A DNA stretch of 64,000 bases, from NCBI GenBank assembly GCA_031216445.1, contig CM062210.1:2157501-2221500 (forward strand), in the 5' to 3' direction. The translations under genes were made by a program, and so were the position numbers. Within the stretch, counting starts at the first letter, position 1. Each line of letters begins with the position of its first letter. The DNA is from Lateolabrax maculatus (Eukaryota; Chordata; Actinopteri; Acropomatiformes; Lateolabracidae). The notes beneath the pieces were generated by a model, which searched no databases, had not been told where the DNA came from, and saw nothing but the letters and a program-made list of their open reading frames with translations. Positions 12,489-25,220 of this stretch are shown here, in pieces.

Positions 12489-13750
12489 CTCACATAATGA
12501 ATATGAGAAAACTCAAATTTCCTCCTTTCTTTTCTTCTCTTTCCTCAGACTTCCTGTCTAGACTTCCTGTCCATCGCATACAGTAACAGCGGTATTACAA
12601 CAACCTCTTCATGCCCCAAAACCAGCCATGTTGTTACCCCACAACTCTTGCAGCAGCAGGACAGCAGTGTTGCAACACAACTAAAAGGCAGTTTCAGGAA
12701 CACTGAAGCGGCTAGAATCAGTGTTTCTATAAAAACAATGTGAAAGTGAGGAACCTCCAGAGAGTTATCAGCTCAATCTGCAGCTCCCCTCGATGCTTTA
12801 CGGAGCTTTATAGTGACTTTCAGCTTATTGATTAGCCGTCCGTCCGACCACGTTACCGTTCTGGTTCACTCACACGGCTCTCAGAGAGAAGATTTCACTG
12901 AAAAAGCTGTAAAAACCTCCTGTACACGACTTGTGAACATAATGAAGCATTTAGCAGCTGAAGAGACAGATATTTCCCTCAGGAGGTGGTGGAGACCAAA
13001 AACAGAGCTAAAAGAGAGAGAATACTGGACATTCAACAGGTGACACAAACACGACTCCACATGAAGGATCATGTTGCTCCGTAATTGCTGGATGTGGAAA
13101 TAAGTTCACTATATAAACCTATAAAGTGATGGTACGCCCCCCCCAAATGGCCAAATACATCAGTTATTCTTAATGGAAATTTAAAGTGGGGGAAAATACT
13201 TCCAGTACCAGCAGTACTCACTTCACAACTCTACTGACAGTCCTTCCTGACGGGAGGCAGGACGTCCAAACGGGAAAAGCACCATTCCTGAGCTTCCTAA
13301 AGCATGCAAGTCTGCAAGCGTTTGTTTGGTTATTCACAAGCGTCAGAAAACTTTTATTGTTACGAGTTTAACAATTAATAATAAGACTGACACTTGGACA
13401 AACCAACACACAAACATTTTTGATTTAATACCATTAACTGGAATTTAAGACACAAATCAGCTCTACATGAAAATACTCAGTACTAGTGTCCAACTTTCTA
13501 AGTGCAGCATTTATGCAGAACACACTCATTTAGCAGCCTGCAGTAAATCTTTATGAAGGTTATAATGGTCAATACCTTCAGAGTTTCCCATCCCACAATG
13601 CAACGTTGTATTGAAACAGAGGAGGACACATCTGAGACAGAACAAGTGGGAGGAAAAGCAAACAGATGTGCTGCAGCAGGCCGAGAGATTGTGTTCAGAT
13701 ACAACTGATGAATGCTGCTGATGTGCAATGGACTCGCTTATTTTGGAGGA
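11905..13750. other. non-coding, microsatellites and a dispersed repeat
   Basis: (GT)n at about 12139-12167 and (CA)n at about 12279-12313 and 12456-12484. Bases 12720-13080, containing TCCCTCAGGAGGTGGTGGAG, look like a dispersed fish repeat that I recognise by pattern but cannot name. No gene seen. Confidence 0.45.
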
Positions 13751-13780
13751 AGTGGTTTTATGTGTAATCTAAAGAGAAGT

Positions 13781-13891
13781 GATAAAAAAAAAAAAAAAAA
13801 AAAGAAAAGGAAGAAGCAAAGAGCCGCACTCCTCGGCTGAGGTCCGACCCGTTCCGGTCCCGGTTCCGGTCCCGGTCCCGGACCCCCCCCC
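13781..13891. repeat. poly-A run and GGTYCC hexamer repeat
   Basis: A run of about 23 A starts near 13781. At 13848-13882 the hexamers CCGGTC/CCGGTT repeat about five times before a C-run. These create spurious Gly-Thr repeat frames on the minus strand. Confidence 0.8.
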
Positions 13892-14450
13892 CAGGTTGGC
13901 CCCGTGGATCATCTGATTCACTCCACACGAGATTTGAAACCCCACCGACCGTGACACATGGCCGATGCCTGGCCCCGGGGATACCAGGATGCTGTGGCCG
14001 ACCACTGCAGAGGACGGATGCCTTCACATGCCAAAAGACAGCCACGACAACGCCGCGTCGCCCCGCCGCTCCCGCAACCACTGCGGCACCGAGGACGCGC
14101 AAACTTTACGCGCAAATTGCAAATTCCCACTAATTACGCATTTACGCACCTGCGCTGCCACGACACGAGCAAACTTTACCAAACACTGAGCGGGTTAAAT
14201 CTCTCACACACACTCACACACACTCACAGCAGGGTGCTGAATGCTCTTCTTACCTCCTGATGGGAACTGAAGCGGCGGCAGCTGGCGGGCTGAGTGTGCG
14301 GAGCCGCCGTCACCCGCTGATCACATCCACCGGGTTGGTGATCGGAGCAATAATGACGATCAACAGCGCTTCCTGTCACTTTACTTTCAAAATAAACTTC
14401 CCCTTTCCTTAGTATTTGCCCGTTTCCTCCACACTGCCACGACAAGGAGG
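13820..14450 (-). promoter_or_regulatory. CpG island / orphan promoter, minus strand
   Basis: This is a strongly CpG-rich block between AT-rich neighbours. On the minus strand it includes a sequence with a good splice donor (CATCAGGAG|GTAAGA at about 14254/14253), so a transcript starting near 14300-14450 and running left is likely. By synteny the gene leftward could be mecom (MDS1 end), which sits next to MYNN in human and also points away from it. I found no MDS1 coding exon, so this is inference only. Confidence 0.4.
14254..14440 (-). other. candidate non-coding first exon
   Basis: Upstream of the donor at 14253 the minus strand has no open frame with a sensible start, which would suit a 5' UTR exon. 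No matching acceptor or next exon is recognised in the 14 kb to the left, so the partner exon may lie outside the window. Confidence 0.3.
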
Positions 14451-14459
14451 CCTGATATA

Positions 14460-15330
14460 ATATGATATGTAAATATAATATTCAGTAAAAAAATCATCTG
14501 TTCAGGTTTCTCTCCTATTTATTGATTGATTGATCGTCAGTACTCCCTTTTCCAAATTAAGGACCAAATAACAGTGGATGTCATGATGCTTGTAAAAATA
14601 AATGTATTATAAATAAATACAAAATATGAATAAAACTGACTGGACTGTGAATGCAGCTCTGTGGTAAGACAACGTTGGTAATAAAGGCACAAATCCTCAC
14701 CGTTAACATGTTATATATTTTACATTGTGCATATTTTGGATTTACACCTCACATATAATCTTTTATTCTTAGTTTTTATTTGTATTCACACTCTTTACTA
14801 CAATGTAGTGTAACTGCATCACAACAATTTCTAGTTCTATATTAATAATCTTATCAAATCTCATCTAAAAGCAAGTTTCCGCTTCCCCCAGAGCCACAAA
14901 AACATCTCGTCAGTTTCAGTGAAACCCCGGCAGGTCAGCAGGGCACCTTGAAACTCGCCCCATTGTCTTTAATCTGCACGAAATGTGAAGCCAAATTACT
15001 TTCCCCCTAATATTTTAACAATTTATAGCAAGGATAAAGAAAGATACTGCCTTAACTACAACACAAGGGCCCCACACTGGATGTGACTTGTTGTGTTGAT
15101 GCCCAATAACAACAATAATACAGTCAAACAGTCAAAATAACGATTACAAAGAGGAGAAATTAAGATTATTACAACGTTGGGATGTTTGCATGTGTATTTT
15201 GAAGGGCACGTCGCCTCACTTCCGGATGCACTCGCTGTCTTTCTGTAACTTGATCATCAAACAGCGGCTGAAACCACGCCTGAAAACCTGACGCCCGGGT
15301 CACCGGCACCGTGAGCACCGACACACGGTG
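14460..15330. other. no gene seen
   Basis: AT-rich unique-looking DNA; no domain, exon or transposon that I can name. Confidence 0.4.
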
Positions 15331-15332
15331 CA

Positions 15333-15436
15333 GGAGGTGACAGGGGCCCCGCAGCTGAGCCCCGGAGGTGACAGGGGCCCCGCAGCTGAGCCCAGGAGGT
15401 GACAGGGGCCCCGCAGCTGAGCCCCGGAGGTGACAG
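15333..15436. repeat. 31-bp GC-rich minisatellite, about 3.3 copies
   Basis: The unit begins GGAGGTGACAGGGGCCCCGC and is followed by AGCTGAGCCCC. Copies start at 15333, 15364 and 15395, with a partial at 15426. Copies are almost identical (one C/A difference), so the array is recent. It gives repeated GPLSPPGLSCGAP translations on the minus strand that are not a real protein. Confidence 0.9.
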
Positions 15437-15548
15437 CAAACACTGCGGACCTCCTGACCAACTTCACGCCCCTGTGGGAATATTAAAGGGCTGTTACAAT
15501 GATTTATACACATTTTGATATAGGAATCTTAACCAGTCTGGGGTTTAT

Positions 15549-15582
<34 letters not shown>
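15549..15582. repeat. (CA)n microsatellite
   Basis: About 17 CA units without interruption. Confidence 0.9.
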
Positions 15583-15583
<1 letters not shown>

Positions 15584-15905
15584 CAGACATGCACATACAC
15601 ACAGTTAAACACACAAATCTTTCTTTCCCTGCAGAGCTGCCATCAGCTGAACCACATAATCAACATGTCAGGAGCTCAGTGTTAATGTGGGAGAGGAGGA
15701 GGAGGAGGAGGGAGAGAAGACAGTAAGTGGTTTCAGAGTTACTCCAGCATCCTGTGTTTCACTTCACTCACCAATATATCCGTTATACGGGTCAGATGTG
15801 ATACAGCGACCTGTTTTTGTTCGTTAATAATTGCAGGTTAATGTCAATTAACTAACGTTGAATTGACCCTTTTTTCAGCAGATGTTTTGACTTGTCAAAC
15901 ACAAG

Positions 15906-16294
15906 CAGTGGTGGAATGTAACCGAGTACATTTACTCAAGTACTGTCCTCGAGGTACTTTACATGATGCCTCGACTCCACTGCAGCTCGGGGAAATATCA
16001 CACTACATTTATTTAATAACTTAAGTTACCTTGCAGATTCAGATTAATGATGATGAACAAATAAATGGATTATTATACTGTAAGAAAAAAAGTCATAAAA
16101 TTTGCCCCCCATTTACCTGCTGCCCACATATTAGTGCATCAGTAATTATGATCCTATGATATAATATATATTATTCTTTGGTACTTTCATTGTAAATTTG
16201 GACTGCAGGACTTTTACTTGTAACAGAGTGTTTCTACACTGTATTATTGCTACTTTTACCTCAGTAGAAGATCTGAGTACTTCTTCCACCGCTG
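15906..16294. mobile_element. MITE with CAGYGGTGGAA inverted termini
   Basis: The left end is CAGTGGTGGAATGTAA and the right end in reverse is CAGCGGTGGAAGAAGT. The interior has the widespread fish pattern GTACATTTACTCAAGTACTG and ACTCCACT. No ORF. I could not see a clean target-site duplication. Related copies occur near 17530-18240, 18660-18770 and 28744-29000. Confidence 0.7.
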
Positions 16295-16556
16295 CAGATA
16301 AACAACACTTGTTGAGTACATTCACATACAAGAGTAAGACAGGAAAATAAACTAAATTTAACATTAACATCAGAATTTTAAAATGTGACCTTCTCATAAA
16401 TGTTTCTAATAGTTTAACTTTTTAAACTTTATTCTAACCAAACTCTTCTTATCTATAAAAGCTGCATGCAGAACAGAATGTGTTACTGCCCTGCCCCGTC
16501 AGCAGCCTATCACTGTGGAGGCTGTTAAACCTCTCGCTATCATCATATTCAAACAC

Positions 16557-16558
<2 letters not shown>

Positions 16559-16607
<49 letters not shown>
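16559..16607. repeat. (CT)n microsatellite
   Basis: About 24 uninterrupted CT units. Confidence 0.9.
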
Positions 16608-16609
<2 letters not shown>

Positions 16610-17186
16610 CCTTATTGGCATGACGTGTTGCCCAACCACAACCAAGAAAGACAACGTCAAGGAAGGAAAAATAATAATAATGTGAACGCCAGAACAAAAC
16701 AGAAATAGAAGTAATCAAGCCATGCACGTGTCAATCCAACAAAACAGAGAGAAGTCAGAGGGGACAACACATCCATTACACAGCAGAAAACTAAAGAAAA
16801 ATCTACTGATAATAGAATAATATTAGGACACGTTAGTAGCAGGGATAATACATTCAAAAACAACAAAAGGAGATGGTAGCGGTAAGTAGAATATGGTGAG
16901 TATTTTTATAAATGTCTCTCCGTCTAATGTTGTTGTCTCTTCTGTTGTGGCAGAAAGTGATATATCAGCACTTCACATCCTCCCTTTCCCCCAGAATGAC
17001 AATATCATTTTTCTTTTTTCTGTCAGGCTTCGGGAAAATTGGGGCCATTTCTTTTGTTGTTACGTTTAGATTTTTAATATTTCTGTATTTGTGTGTCATG
17101 CAGAAAGTGTAATTCTGTCACAGCCGGTCGTCTCTGGGCAGTCAGACTCTGGTGACCCTGAAGGCGTCTGTTTGCATGAAAACACT

Positions 17187-17229
<43 letters not shown>
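17187..17229. repeat. (CA)n microsatellite
   Basis: About 20 CA units. Confidence 0.9.
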
Positions 17230-17232
<3 letters not shown>

Positions 17233-17529
17233 GGGCACAGCTGGAGCAGGTGTCAAAGTGAATTAAGCCACATTAAAGGAGCAGCACGTCTAATTCTCCC
17301 TGCTCTGATGATGAATAGTATTCATAACAAGCCTGCGGTGTGTTAGTGGACTGATGATCAGCTTCATGATTTTTCGACCAGCTGCTAAACCGCCTGTCAT
17401 TCTAATCTAATTTAGTGTCACCTCAGTTTCTCATTTGCATTTTCAGCTGCTCAGTGACCAATTACATAACGCTGATAAAATAATGCAAACTTAGTTTTAC
17501 TACCCAAGGTGTGTTGTCTTGTCTAGTAT

Positions 17530-18240
17530 TGAAATGTCACCAAGTACATTTACTCAAGTAACGTACTCGCTACTTTATACTGGCACTCCACTACATTTCA
17601 GGGAAAATATTGTATTTTTATTGCACTTTTATGTATTGAAATAGATTTACAGTATGGTACTTCAACATTTAATCAAGTAATGGATGTGAAAACTTATTTT
17701 TGAAGAAAAGTACAAAAAAGAAGTACTTGTACTTTACTTGAGTATTTCCATTTTAAGCCACTTTCTACTTCTCCTCCACCACATCTCGAGGTAAATGTTG
17801 TACTTTTTACTCCACTACATCCGTCTGACGTCTTTACTTTTTACAGTTTTATCATCCTCTTCCTGTCCAGTGAAAACCTCATAACTCCACATGCGTTGAT
17901 GGTGAATGTTTGTGATGAAGTGAGGGATGAAGAGTTCCTTTACGTGCTGAGAAAATTCTCCTTCTGAAGCTAAATAAACTGTTTCAAACCCTCTGGGATC
18001 AGCTGGAAAAAGCAGGACGGCGACGCTACAAACACGTGATGATCTTATAGACCATGATGCATTGCTGCAGATTAAACTACCCAACAGGATATAAAGGAGT
18101 TAAAATGAGCTCAACCTGAAACATCTACAGCAGTAAAATGCAACAGACACATGAATACAGCAGGAATATGAATCCAGAAACATCAGAGATAATAAAACTC
18201 TGGCAGGAACATTTTACTGATAATGTTGTTTCAGGCCAAA
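17530..18240. repeat. dispersed repeat related to the CAGTGGTGGAA MITE
   Basis: It shares AAGTACATTTACTCAAGTAA, CACTCCACTACATTT and TACTTGAGTATTTCCATTTT with the 15.9-kb element and continues with repeat-like sequence to about 18240. Its own termini are eroded. Confidence 0.55.
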
Positions 18241-19780
18241 CCTGATGCCTGCAGAAATCAATACAATTATCAGAGCTACATCTCTTTCATCCCTGCCTCA
18301 CCTCTTCATTCCTTCCATCCAGGCATATTGTTTCTGCTGAATCGGAAATCTCAGCTGTAACGTCTCCGACACTCGACTTCTCGTCCCCGGATACTGAAAC
18401 AAAAACACAGTCAGTCTTTCTAAGAGAAGCTTTGTTACTGAAATAACTTTGTGAACAGTGTTTCTTACAAAATATACAAAATCATTAAGGACCGTATCTC
18501 AGAACATTATGTAGAAAGTGTGACTCATTTGTTCTGGAAGTATTCAGATCCATTAAAAATGATTATCAAAATAGTTAATTAATTTTCTGTCAATCTACTA
18601 ACTGATTTATTGACTAATCATTTCAGCTCTACCTGTATACACTGTTTGGTAGTTTACTTAATTGAAACATCATATTTTGTCAGATAGATGTAGTAAAGTA
18701 AAAAGTACTTTATTTCTCTCTGAGGTGTAGTGGAGTAAAAGTGAGTACAGTTAAGTATTTCAATAAATATACTCCATGCATGTGGTTAAAATTACATCTT
18801 TTTCTCTCTTTTCTTGCCAGGCTTTGATCAGATTGTGCTTGAGCCCATTAGATAAACGTTTCATATCAACAATAAATGCAGCTGCAGGATGTTGAGATGC
18901 AGAGAAGCTTCACTGACTGACTTCACCGGCTGAAATGGTTCCCCAGGTGGCCGTTTGCTCCTGATAAACTACAAACTGATGCTCCTGTTGCAGATTAATG
19001 AGACTCATTAGAAAAGAGTAAGGGCCTTAAACTCACAATATGAAGGTTTTAATGGTTTTATTTTCAGGCAACAAAATGATAAAATCACCAGAAAATGGCA
19101 AAAACTGTCAGTAAATCAAATGGCATTAAACATAAGTAGAACAGTTGATGATTTCCTGGGAGGGAAATAAAAAAGAGACGTGGAGAGACACAATATTCAG
19201 CTCACTTATATCCCAATTGAACTCCATGTGAACAGATTTCAATCACTCGGGAGAAAGAGTTCAATGCAATATGGTGTGAAGATCATAAATCAGATGAATC
19301 CAGTAGCTACATAGACAAACACAGTATTTACTGTGGTGGAAAATCTTTTACCACACTGTAATAAATAAATACACCTGGATTCAAAATTTAAGTATTAGCA
19401 TCAAAATATATGTAAGGTATAGATAAAAGTACTCATTATACAGAACGGTCAATTTCAGAATAATATATATATATATATATATGATATATATATCGTCACT
19501 AATGTTGCAGCTGGTAAAGGTGGAGCAACTACTGGTTGATTTTGTATAACTTTTATTTATTTATCTTTTACACTTTGTATATGTCTGTACATCCACTGTA
19601 GCCTACCTGTGTTGGAGAAAGTTCCAAAAATGAACGATGAACGTCTCATTATGACACAAAAATCCAAGTCTTAAAACATGCAGAGCAGAGGAATAAAATC
19701 TGTGTTTTCATTCAAAGGAAATCTCTTGTTTTTGGCAGAAATCCTATATGTTTGTGATAGTAATCCTCCCGAACCGTCGT
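18240..19780. other. no gene seen; AT repeat
   Basis: Non-coding DNA with another fragment of the AGTACTTTATT repeat near 18680-18770 and an (AT)n run at about 19463-19491. Confidence 0.45.
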
Positions 19781-20250
19781 GCGTCGTCCAGACGCGGCGG
19801 TGTTCATCTCGACCCAACCGCGTGTCTTTGCTGCACGGCGAAGTCTCGCGAGAACCGCCCGACGTCACGGGATAATGGCTGGAGATCGCGGATATTAGAA
19901 GGTACTTTTTTCTGCTTTTATTTACTTTGCGCTGGATTAAAATACTGCTTTAACGCCAACAATGTTTTACAGCCGACGACGCGTTTGCGAGGCCCGTCGC
20001 CGAAAGAAGCGTTTCTAACATTTCTGTGCCAACTTACGCCGCCGCCGCCGGTACAAACCGTCAAACCTTCGAAATAAGAGCACAATGTTGTCCGCGCTTT
20101 TTACCACTACGAAAACAGTTAGCTCCGGCCGCACACAGCGTCCGCCCGGCGCCGACACCCGCGGGCTGTGATCGCTCCTGGAGCGGCCCCCGCGGCTCAC
20201 AAAGGGCCCTTAAATACACATGAAACGCCCAACGACCGACAGAAGTCATT
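19780..20250 (+). promoter_or_regulatory. mynn: mynn CpG-island promoter and 5' UTR exon candidate
   Basis: A CpG-dense block precedes the mynn coding exons. It contains the palindrome TCTCGCGAGA (19844-19853) and a GACGTCAC CRE-like half near 19861. A donor AAG|GTACTT at 19901/19902 would end a first, non-coding exon; the coding exon's acceptor (ACTAG|CAGCAGAG or TAGCAG|CAGAG) lies at about 22151. Between 19875 and 19898 is a short upstream frame, ATG to TAG, seven codons long. The transcription start is inferred. Confidence 0.55.
19844..19853. promoter_or_regulatory. TCTCGCGAGA core-promoter palindrome
   Basis: This exact 10-bp palindrome is the CpG-island promoter element recognised by BANP in vertebrates (older work assigned it to Kaiso). 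It sits about 25 bp upstream of the inferred mynn first-exon sequence, in a CpG island, where such elements usually act. Confidence 0.65.
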
Positions 20251-20259
20251 TGAACGTAT

Positions 20260-22150
20260 GTACGACACCGCCGTTAGCATTAGCACGACCGTGAGGCCTG
20301 CTCAGGAAGCAGGCGGGAGCTTTTATTTTCCAAAACTGCTTCTCACCTGTCAAAGCTGCGGATTCAAGAAGATAAAATGTGCTGAGAAATGTTTCTGTAG
20401 ATGCTGAAAGGTTATTCAGGCTTGTCACTGTGCCCCAGAGATTCTCTCTTTTTCATTCATAACTATCTCCAACAGAGAAATCTACAATCTAAGTTAAAGA
20501 GGAGCAGACACATCAGCGAGAGTAAGTTTTATTATCAGTGTTTACACTTACACAAGTTTTTATTGTTTTGTTCTTTGAGGCTTTTTTTATTTGTAGAATT
20601 TGAATTTAATTTAAATGCTTTGACTGTGTTTTTCTAGCTCTGATATTGGATTTCCACCAGGTGAGTGAATCATAAACACTTTTTCTTTTTACAGCCCAAC
20701 ACACAACTTACAGTACAAATATGACAACAATAACAGCCATGTTCTACTTTAAAAGAATGAAGCTGAACCAATAATTAGAAAGAAAACAAAGCAAAATAAA
20801 TTAATATATCAAATAAGATAACTAAATTAAAAAAACTGCCACTGCCTATAAATGTCTTGATATTGTCAATAAATTGTGACCGTGCTGCAGAAGTTGAGGT
20901 CGCGCTCTGTTAAAACTGGCTGTGTGTCTGTTTGCAATATTTGACAAATAATGTGACCAAAACCTGTTGTGTGGTAAATCGGGCGTTATCCAAAGTGGCA
21001 GAAAATAGACTTTTTGCCTGCAGTAAAAGCATTAAATAAATATTTATGTTGAAAAAGTGATAAAACGAGTAGGAGTCGTTGTTTAAAAGGCACAGATCAG
21101 ATCAGGCTGAATACTGAATTTCAGTGATTTTGTGTAGATTTACAAATTTCCAAACGTTGGATGTGACTGGTCAATCCCAGAACATGTGTAGGAAAGAGCC
21201 CGGATAATTTGATTTATTTTCTGGGACAATGAATATTGATTAACATTTCTGCAAAAAGGGTTAGGGTTAGTTTTTTTTTAACCTGTTGGCCAGATGTTAA
21301 ATAAGACCATTAAAACAACAATAAATCACACAACATGTAAAATCAGAACAGGAGAAAGGAAAACATAAAGCAGCTGAACAGGATCAAGCCTGTTAAATTA
21401 ACAGGCTGTCATAGACTCAAATAAGAGGTCAGGCGATATTCTATATTTTTGTTATTGTCAAGCCTGATACATCTTATCAGTGAGACACACTGTTGCATGA
21501 AATGTTTATTAAACCGCCACTGAAAATACTTCTGTTTAATTAATTTTTGCTAAATACAGTGAGCAGCTGTTTTAAGAAATTAAACTGTAGATTCTGAACT
21601 GCTTTTAAAGATTTACATCTTTGGTCAATGATCTTGGGGCTGAGAGCCGGACTAACACATTGTTGGTGTTGTTGACAACAAGAAAAATTAACTTTGCCAA
21701 CTTAGCCCTTTGAATATAGTTTTGAGGAATAAGAATGGTACATTTAGTTATTCTTATCCACACATGTAATTCATTGTGAGTGAACTGGGTTGTTAAATGG
21801 CAGGTCAGCTGTCTATTGAGCAACATGTGGCAACAGTATCTTAAAGTGAGATGATTTACTTTTATTTTGTAATGTAAGAGCAGCAGATGTTAAGTATTGA
21901 TTTGTACACATGTATTCCAACAGACTTCATGTATTAAAAACCGTCACAAAAATACAAAACTGTAAAACAAATGTCTTTTAGCAGAATGTGAAGTGTAAAA
22001 TATTCCCAGTTGATTTCGGCCTCTTACAGCGCCTCCCAGAGGACAACATAAATACACAGAAATAACTTCATGTGTTTCTTTCTGTAAATTCAAGCAGAAG
22101 TTTACTGATCAGTGGCATTGATGTTGACCGTCTCTTCCTTTTGTTAACTA
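20260..22150 (+). other. mynn intron 1 (non-coding)
   Basis: AT-rich sequence with no coding exon that I can support. It holds GGGTTAGGGTTAG at 21258-21270 (two telomere-like repeats), discussed and rejected as a telomerase RNA template. Bases 21130-21240 look like an old dispersed repeat. Confidence 0.5.
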
Positions 22151-22159
22151 GCAGCAGAG

Positions 22160-24656
22160 ATGGCTCATGTCACCACTCATGGGAAGCTGCTCTTGCAGCG
22201 CTTGCATCAGCAGCGGGAGATGGACTTCTTGTGCGATATAACCATAATGGTGAGAGATGTGGAGTTCAGAGCCCACCGCAACATCCTGGCGGCCTTCAGC
22301 AAGTACTTCTCCTCCCAGGCTGAAAAGGGTCAAGAGGTCACGACGTTGGACCCTGATAAGGTCAGCCGGTACGCTCTGGAGAAGCTTTTGGAGTTTATCT
22401 ACACCGGACAGATGAACCTCAGCAGGTAAAACTGCATCAAATTTCTGATAATTAAGGTTGAACTAAAGTATTTTTCAACCAACTTCATGATAAAATGTTG
22501 TTTTTCATGGTTTCAGTACCAGACAAGCAGCTGTGCGTCGAGCGGCCGTGTTCCTGGGAATGTCTGAGGCCTCGAAGTATCTGGAGGAAATCCCCCACTG
22601 GTCCGAGCCAAGCGAAACATCCCAGTCAGAGGCGGATAAAGAAGCCGGACTCTCTCCGCCCAGTCCGGCCTCTCCGGGCAGCCCCAGCTCACCAGTTCCC
22701 TTGTCTATCGTCTCCATTACCGGAGACTGGCTTGACGAGGGGAAGGATGGCAAAGAGCAGGCTGATGGGGACAAAGCCTTGGATGTGGAAGAGGGAGACG
22801 AAGGCGACGAGGAGTACACCCCCACTACGCCGAAGAGCGTTGGAAGAGGACAGGGGAGGAAGAGAGGCAGAAGGCCGAAGAGTTTTAGTGGCGAGCAGGT
22901 GGAGCCGAGCAGCTCGGCTAACGCCACAACCAAAACACAGGGCTACAGGGGGAGGGGGAGAGGCAGGGGGAGAGGCAGGGGCAGGGGGAGAGGGAGAGGT
23001 GGCATGAAGAGTGGAGATCAGTTTTTGGAAGATTCGGACACCAGTGTGAAAGACTTCGGGGACACCTCTGCAGACTGGAGCCCCTCGCAGGAGGACGAAG
23101 TTCCGGCCAAGAAACCTCGACTGAGCGGCAGAGAGGGACGGCGGGGGCGAGGCCGGGGGAGAGGCCGAGGGAGGGGCAGGGGGAGAGGCAGGAGGAGGGT
23201 CGAGGAGGAAGGAGAGGAGAGCGCTGGGGCGGGGACAGATGACGATGACGAGGAGGAGGAAGGGGAGGAGGGGGAGGTCGGGGAACAGGATCCGTCGGAA
23301 ATGGATGAGCTGTCGCTGTCGTGCACTGAGTGCAACAAACTGTTTAAAGACGCGAGCAGCCTGCGCAGACACGAGAAAATCCACAAGGGGCTGAAGCCGT
23401 TTGTCTGCATCTTCTGCTCTAAAACCTTCAGACAAGCTACCCAGCTGAAAACACACCTGCGCATACACACAGGTGAGCCGAGTCATGAGTAATAAATCAC
23501 CTATTGGGGGATTTAGTAGAACAGAAGTCAGTCAGCTGATGATTCATTTGTCAGTTAATATTTAGACCAACCAACCACCCAAAACCCAAAATAAATATAA
23601 TTAGTTTAAAATGGTATAAAGCACAAAAAGCAAATTTTCACATTTCCGACCAATATAACCTTTTATGCACAGCTAATTCTCTTGATAAATGACAAACAAT
23701 TTATCATTTATCAAAATTGGTGATCAGTCCTCTAACCCTGGGTTTAGTGGAGGCTTATGAGCTTCCGTTTTCCCTAAAGCGACTGTTTAAACTGTCAACT
23801 AGTAACCTCAATGCACTGATAACAAGATGAGATCCAGTCTATCTGATTCAGAGCAGCATGTCACAATGTCTGAAAAAAGAAGATGGGGGGATGGTTTAGC
23901 GATTACTGCCTCCGCTTACCAATTTCCTGGAGGAAACCTTGTCATCCACCAGTTGAAAAATTGTTTCAGCACCAAATGGAGGATTGGATGAACGTAGTTT
24001 TCCTGTTTTTTTTTTTTTTTTTTTCTCCACCAGTTCGACTGAACTTTCTCTCCCTCTTTCTCTTGATTTCCTCTCTGGTGTTTGTTGCAGGCGAGAAGCC
24101 GTTTACTTGCTCCGACTGCGACAAGTGTTTTGCTCAGAAGTGTCAGCTGGTTGCTCATCGCCGGATGCACCACGGAGAGGAGAAGCCTTACACCTGTGAG
24201 CGCTGCGGCTTCAAGTTCGCTACCTCGTCCAACTACAAAATACACATCAGGTACATTATTATTATTATTATTATTAGTGTCATTATTATTCACTTGCTCA
24301 ATCCAGACGCCTGAGCAACTACACTTTTTGTTTTTTGTACAGTTTAAATAACCAAGATACCAAATGGGAATAGTGAGCTTGGCTGATAAGCAGATTTTGT
24401 TACCATTGCACGGAGCCAGGTCAGCTGCTTCCCCCTATGTCCAGTCTTTAAGTTATAAACTACAATAACTGTTAAATCAAACTGCCCAAAATGAGACTAT
24501 AGCTATAAGAGAATATCAACATTTTAACGCTGGTGGGAAGCTGCATCAAAAATTCAATGACAGAAGCTTTTAGTGTGTGACTACTTTTCCTTGTGTGTTT
24601 TACATAAGGTGTTGTATTTGACACATGCATCGTTTCAAAGAGCATCCCTGACTTAG

Positions 24657-24694
<38 letters not shown>

Positions 24695-25167
24695 CTGTAC
24701 AGACTGCACAGCGGGGAGAAACCGTACGTCTGTGACATCTGTGGTCAGGCGTTTGCTCAGTCCAGCACGTTGACCTATCACAAGCGACGACACACCGGGG
24801 AGAAACCGTACCAGTGCGACCTGTGCGGCATGTCGTTCTCCGTCTCCTCTTCTCTCATCGCGCACGCTCGAAAACACACGGGTGAGGGTGTTTTCCCACA
24901 TTTATCGATCTGGCAAAGCGCCAACGAGCGGGTTTGTTCGAGTTCAGTTCAGGTAGAATTTATGTGCGATGTGTTTTGTGTTTCAGGTGAGACGCCGTAC
25001 AAATGCGCCCAGCTGCAATGTGACGCAAGTTTCGTGACGTCTTCCGAGCTGAAGAAACACATGCGGCGACTTCACCCAGGTGAGTTTTCCTGATCCCACG
25101 TTAGAGTTTTGGCCTTATATTCAGTGAAGGGTTTGGTTTGTAACTGAAAAGATACTAACAATAAGAA

Positions 25168-25220
<53 letters not shown>

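Noticed and set aside
13758..14133. Open frames across the CpG block (Gly-Thr repeats, Arg-rich frames).
   Set aside because: Produced by hexamer repeats, a poly-A run and GC bias; no family likeness in any frame.
21230..21300. Telomerase RNA (terc) template candidate, minus strand CTAACCCTAACCC near 21258-21270, near mynn as in human.
   Set aside because: Flanking minus-strand sequence shows no pseudoknot, CR4/5 or H/ACA boxes that I can recognise and looks like a dispersed repeat. A covariance-model search for vertebrate telomerase RNA would decide.
22505..23486. Long minus-strand frames opposite mynn exon 3.
   Set aside because: They are the complement of the GC-rich RG and acidic coding repeats; the plus strand has spliced BTB and zinc-finger coding.
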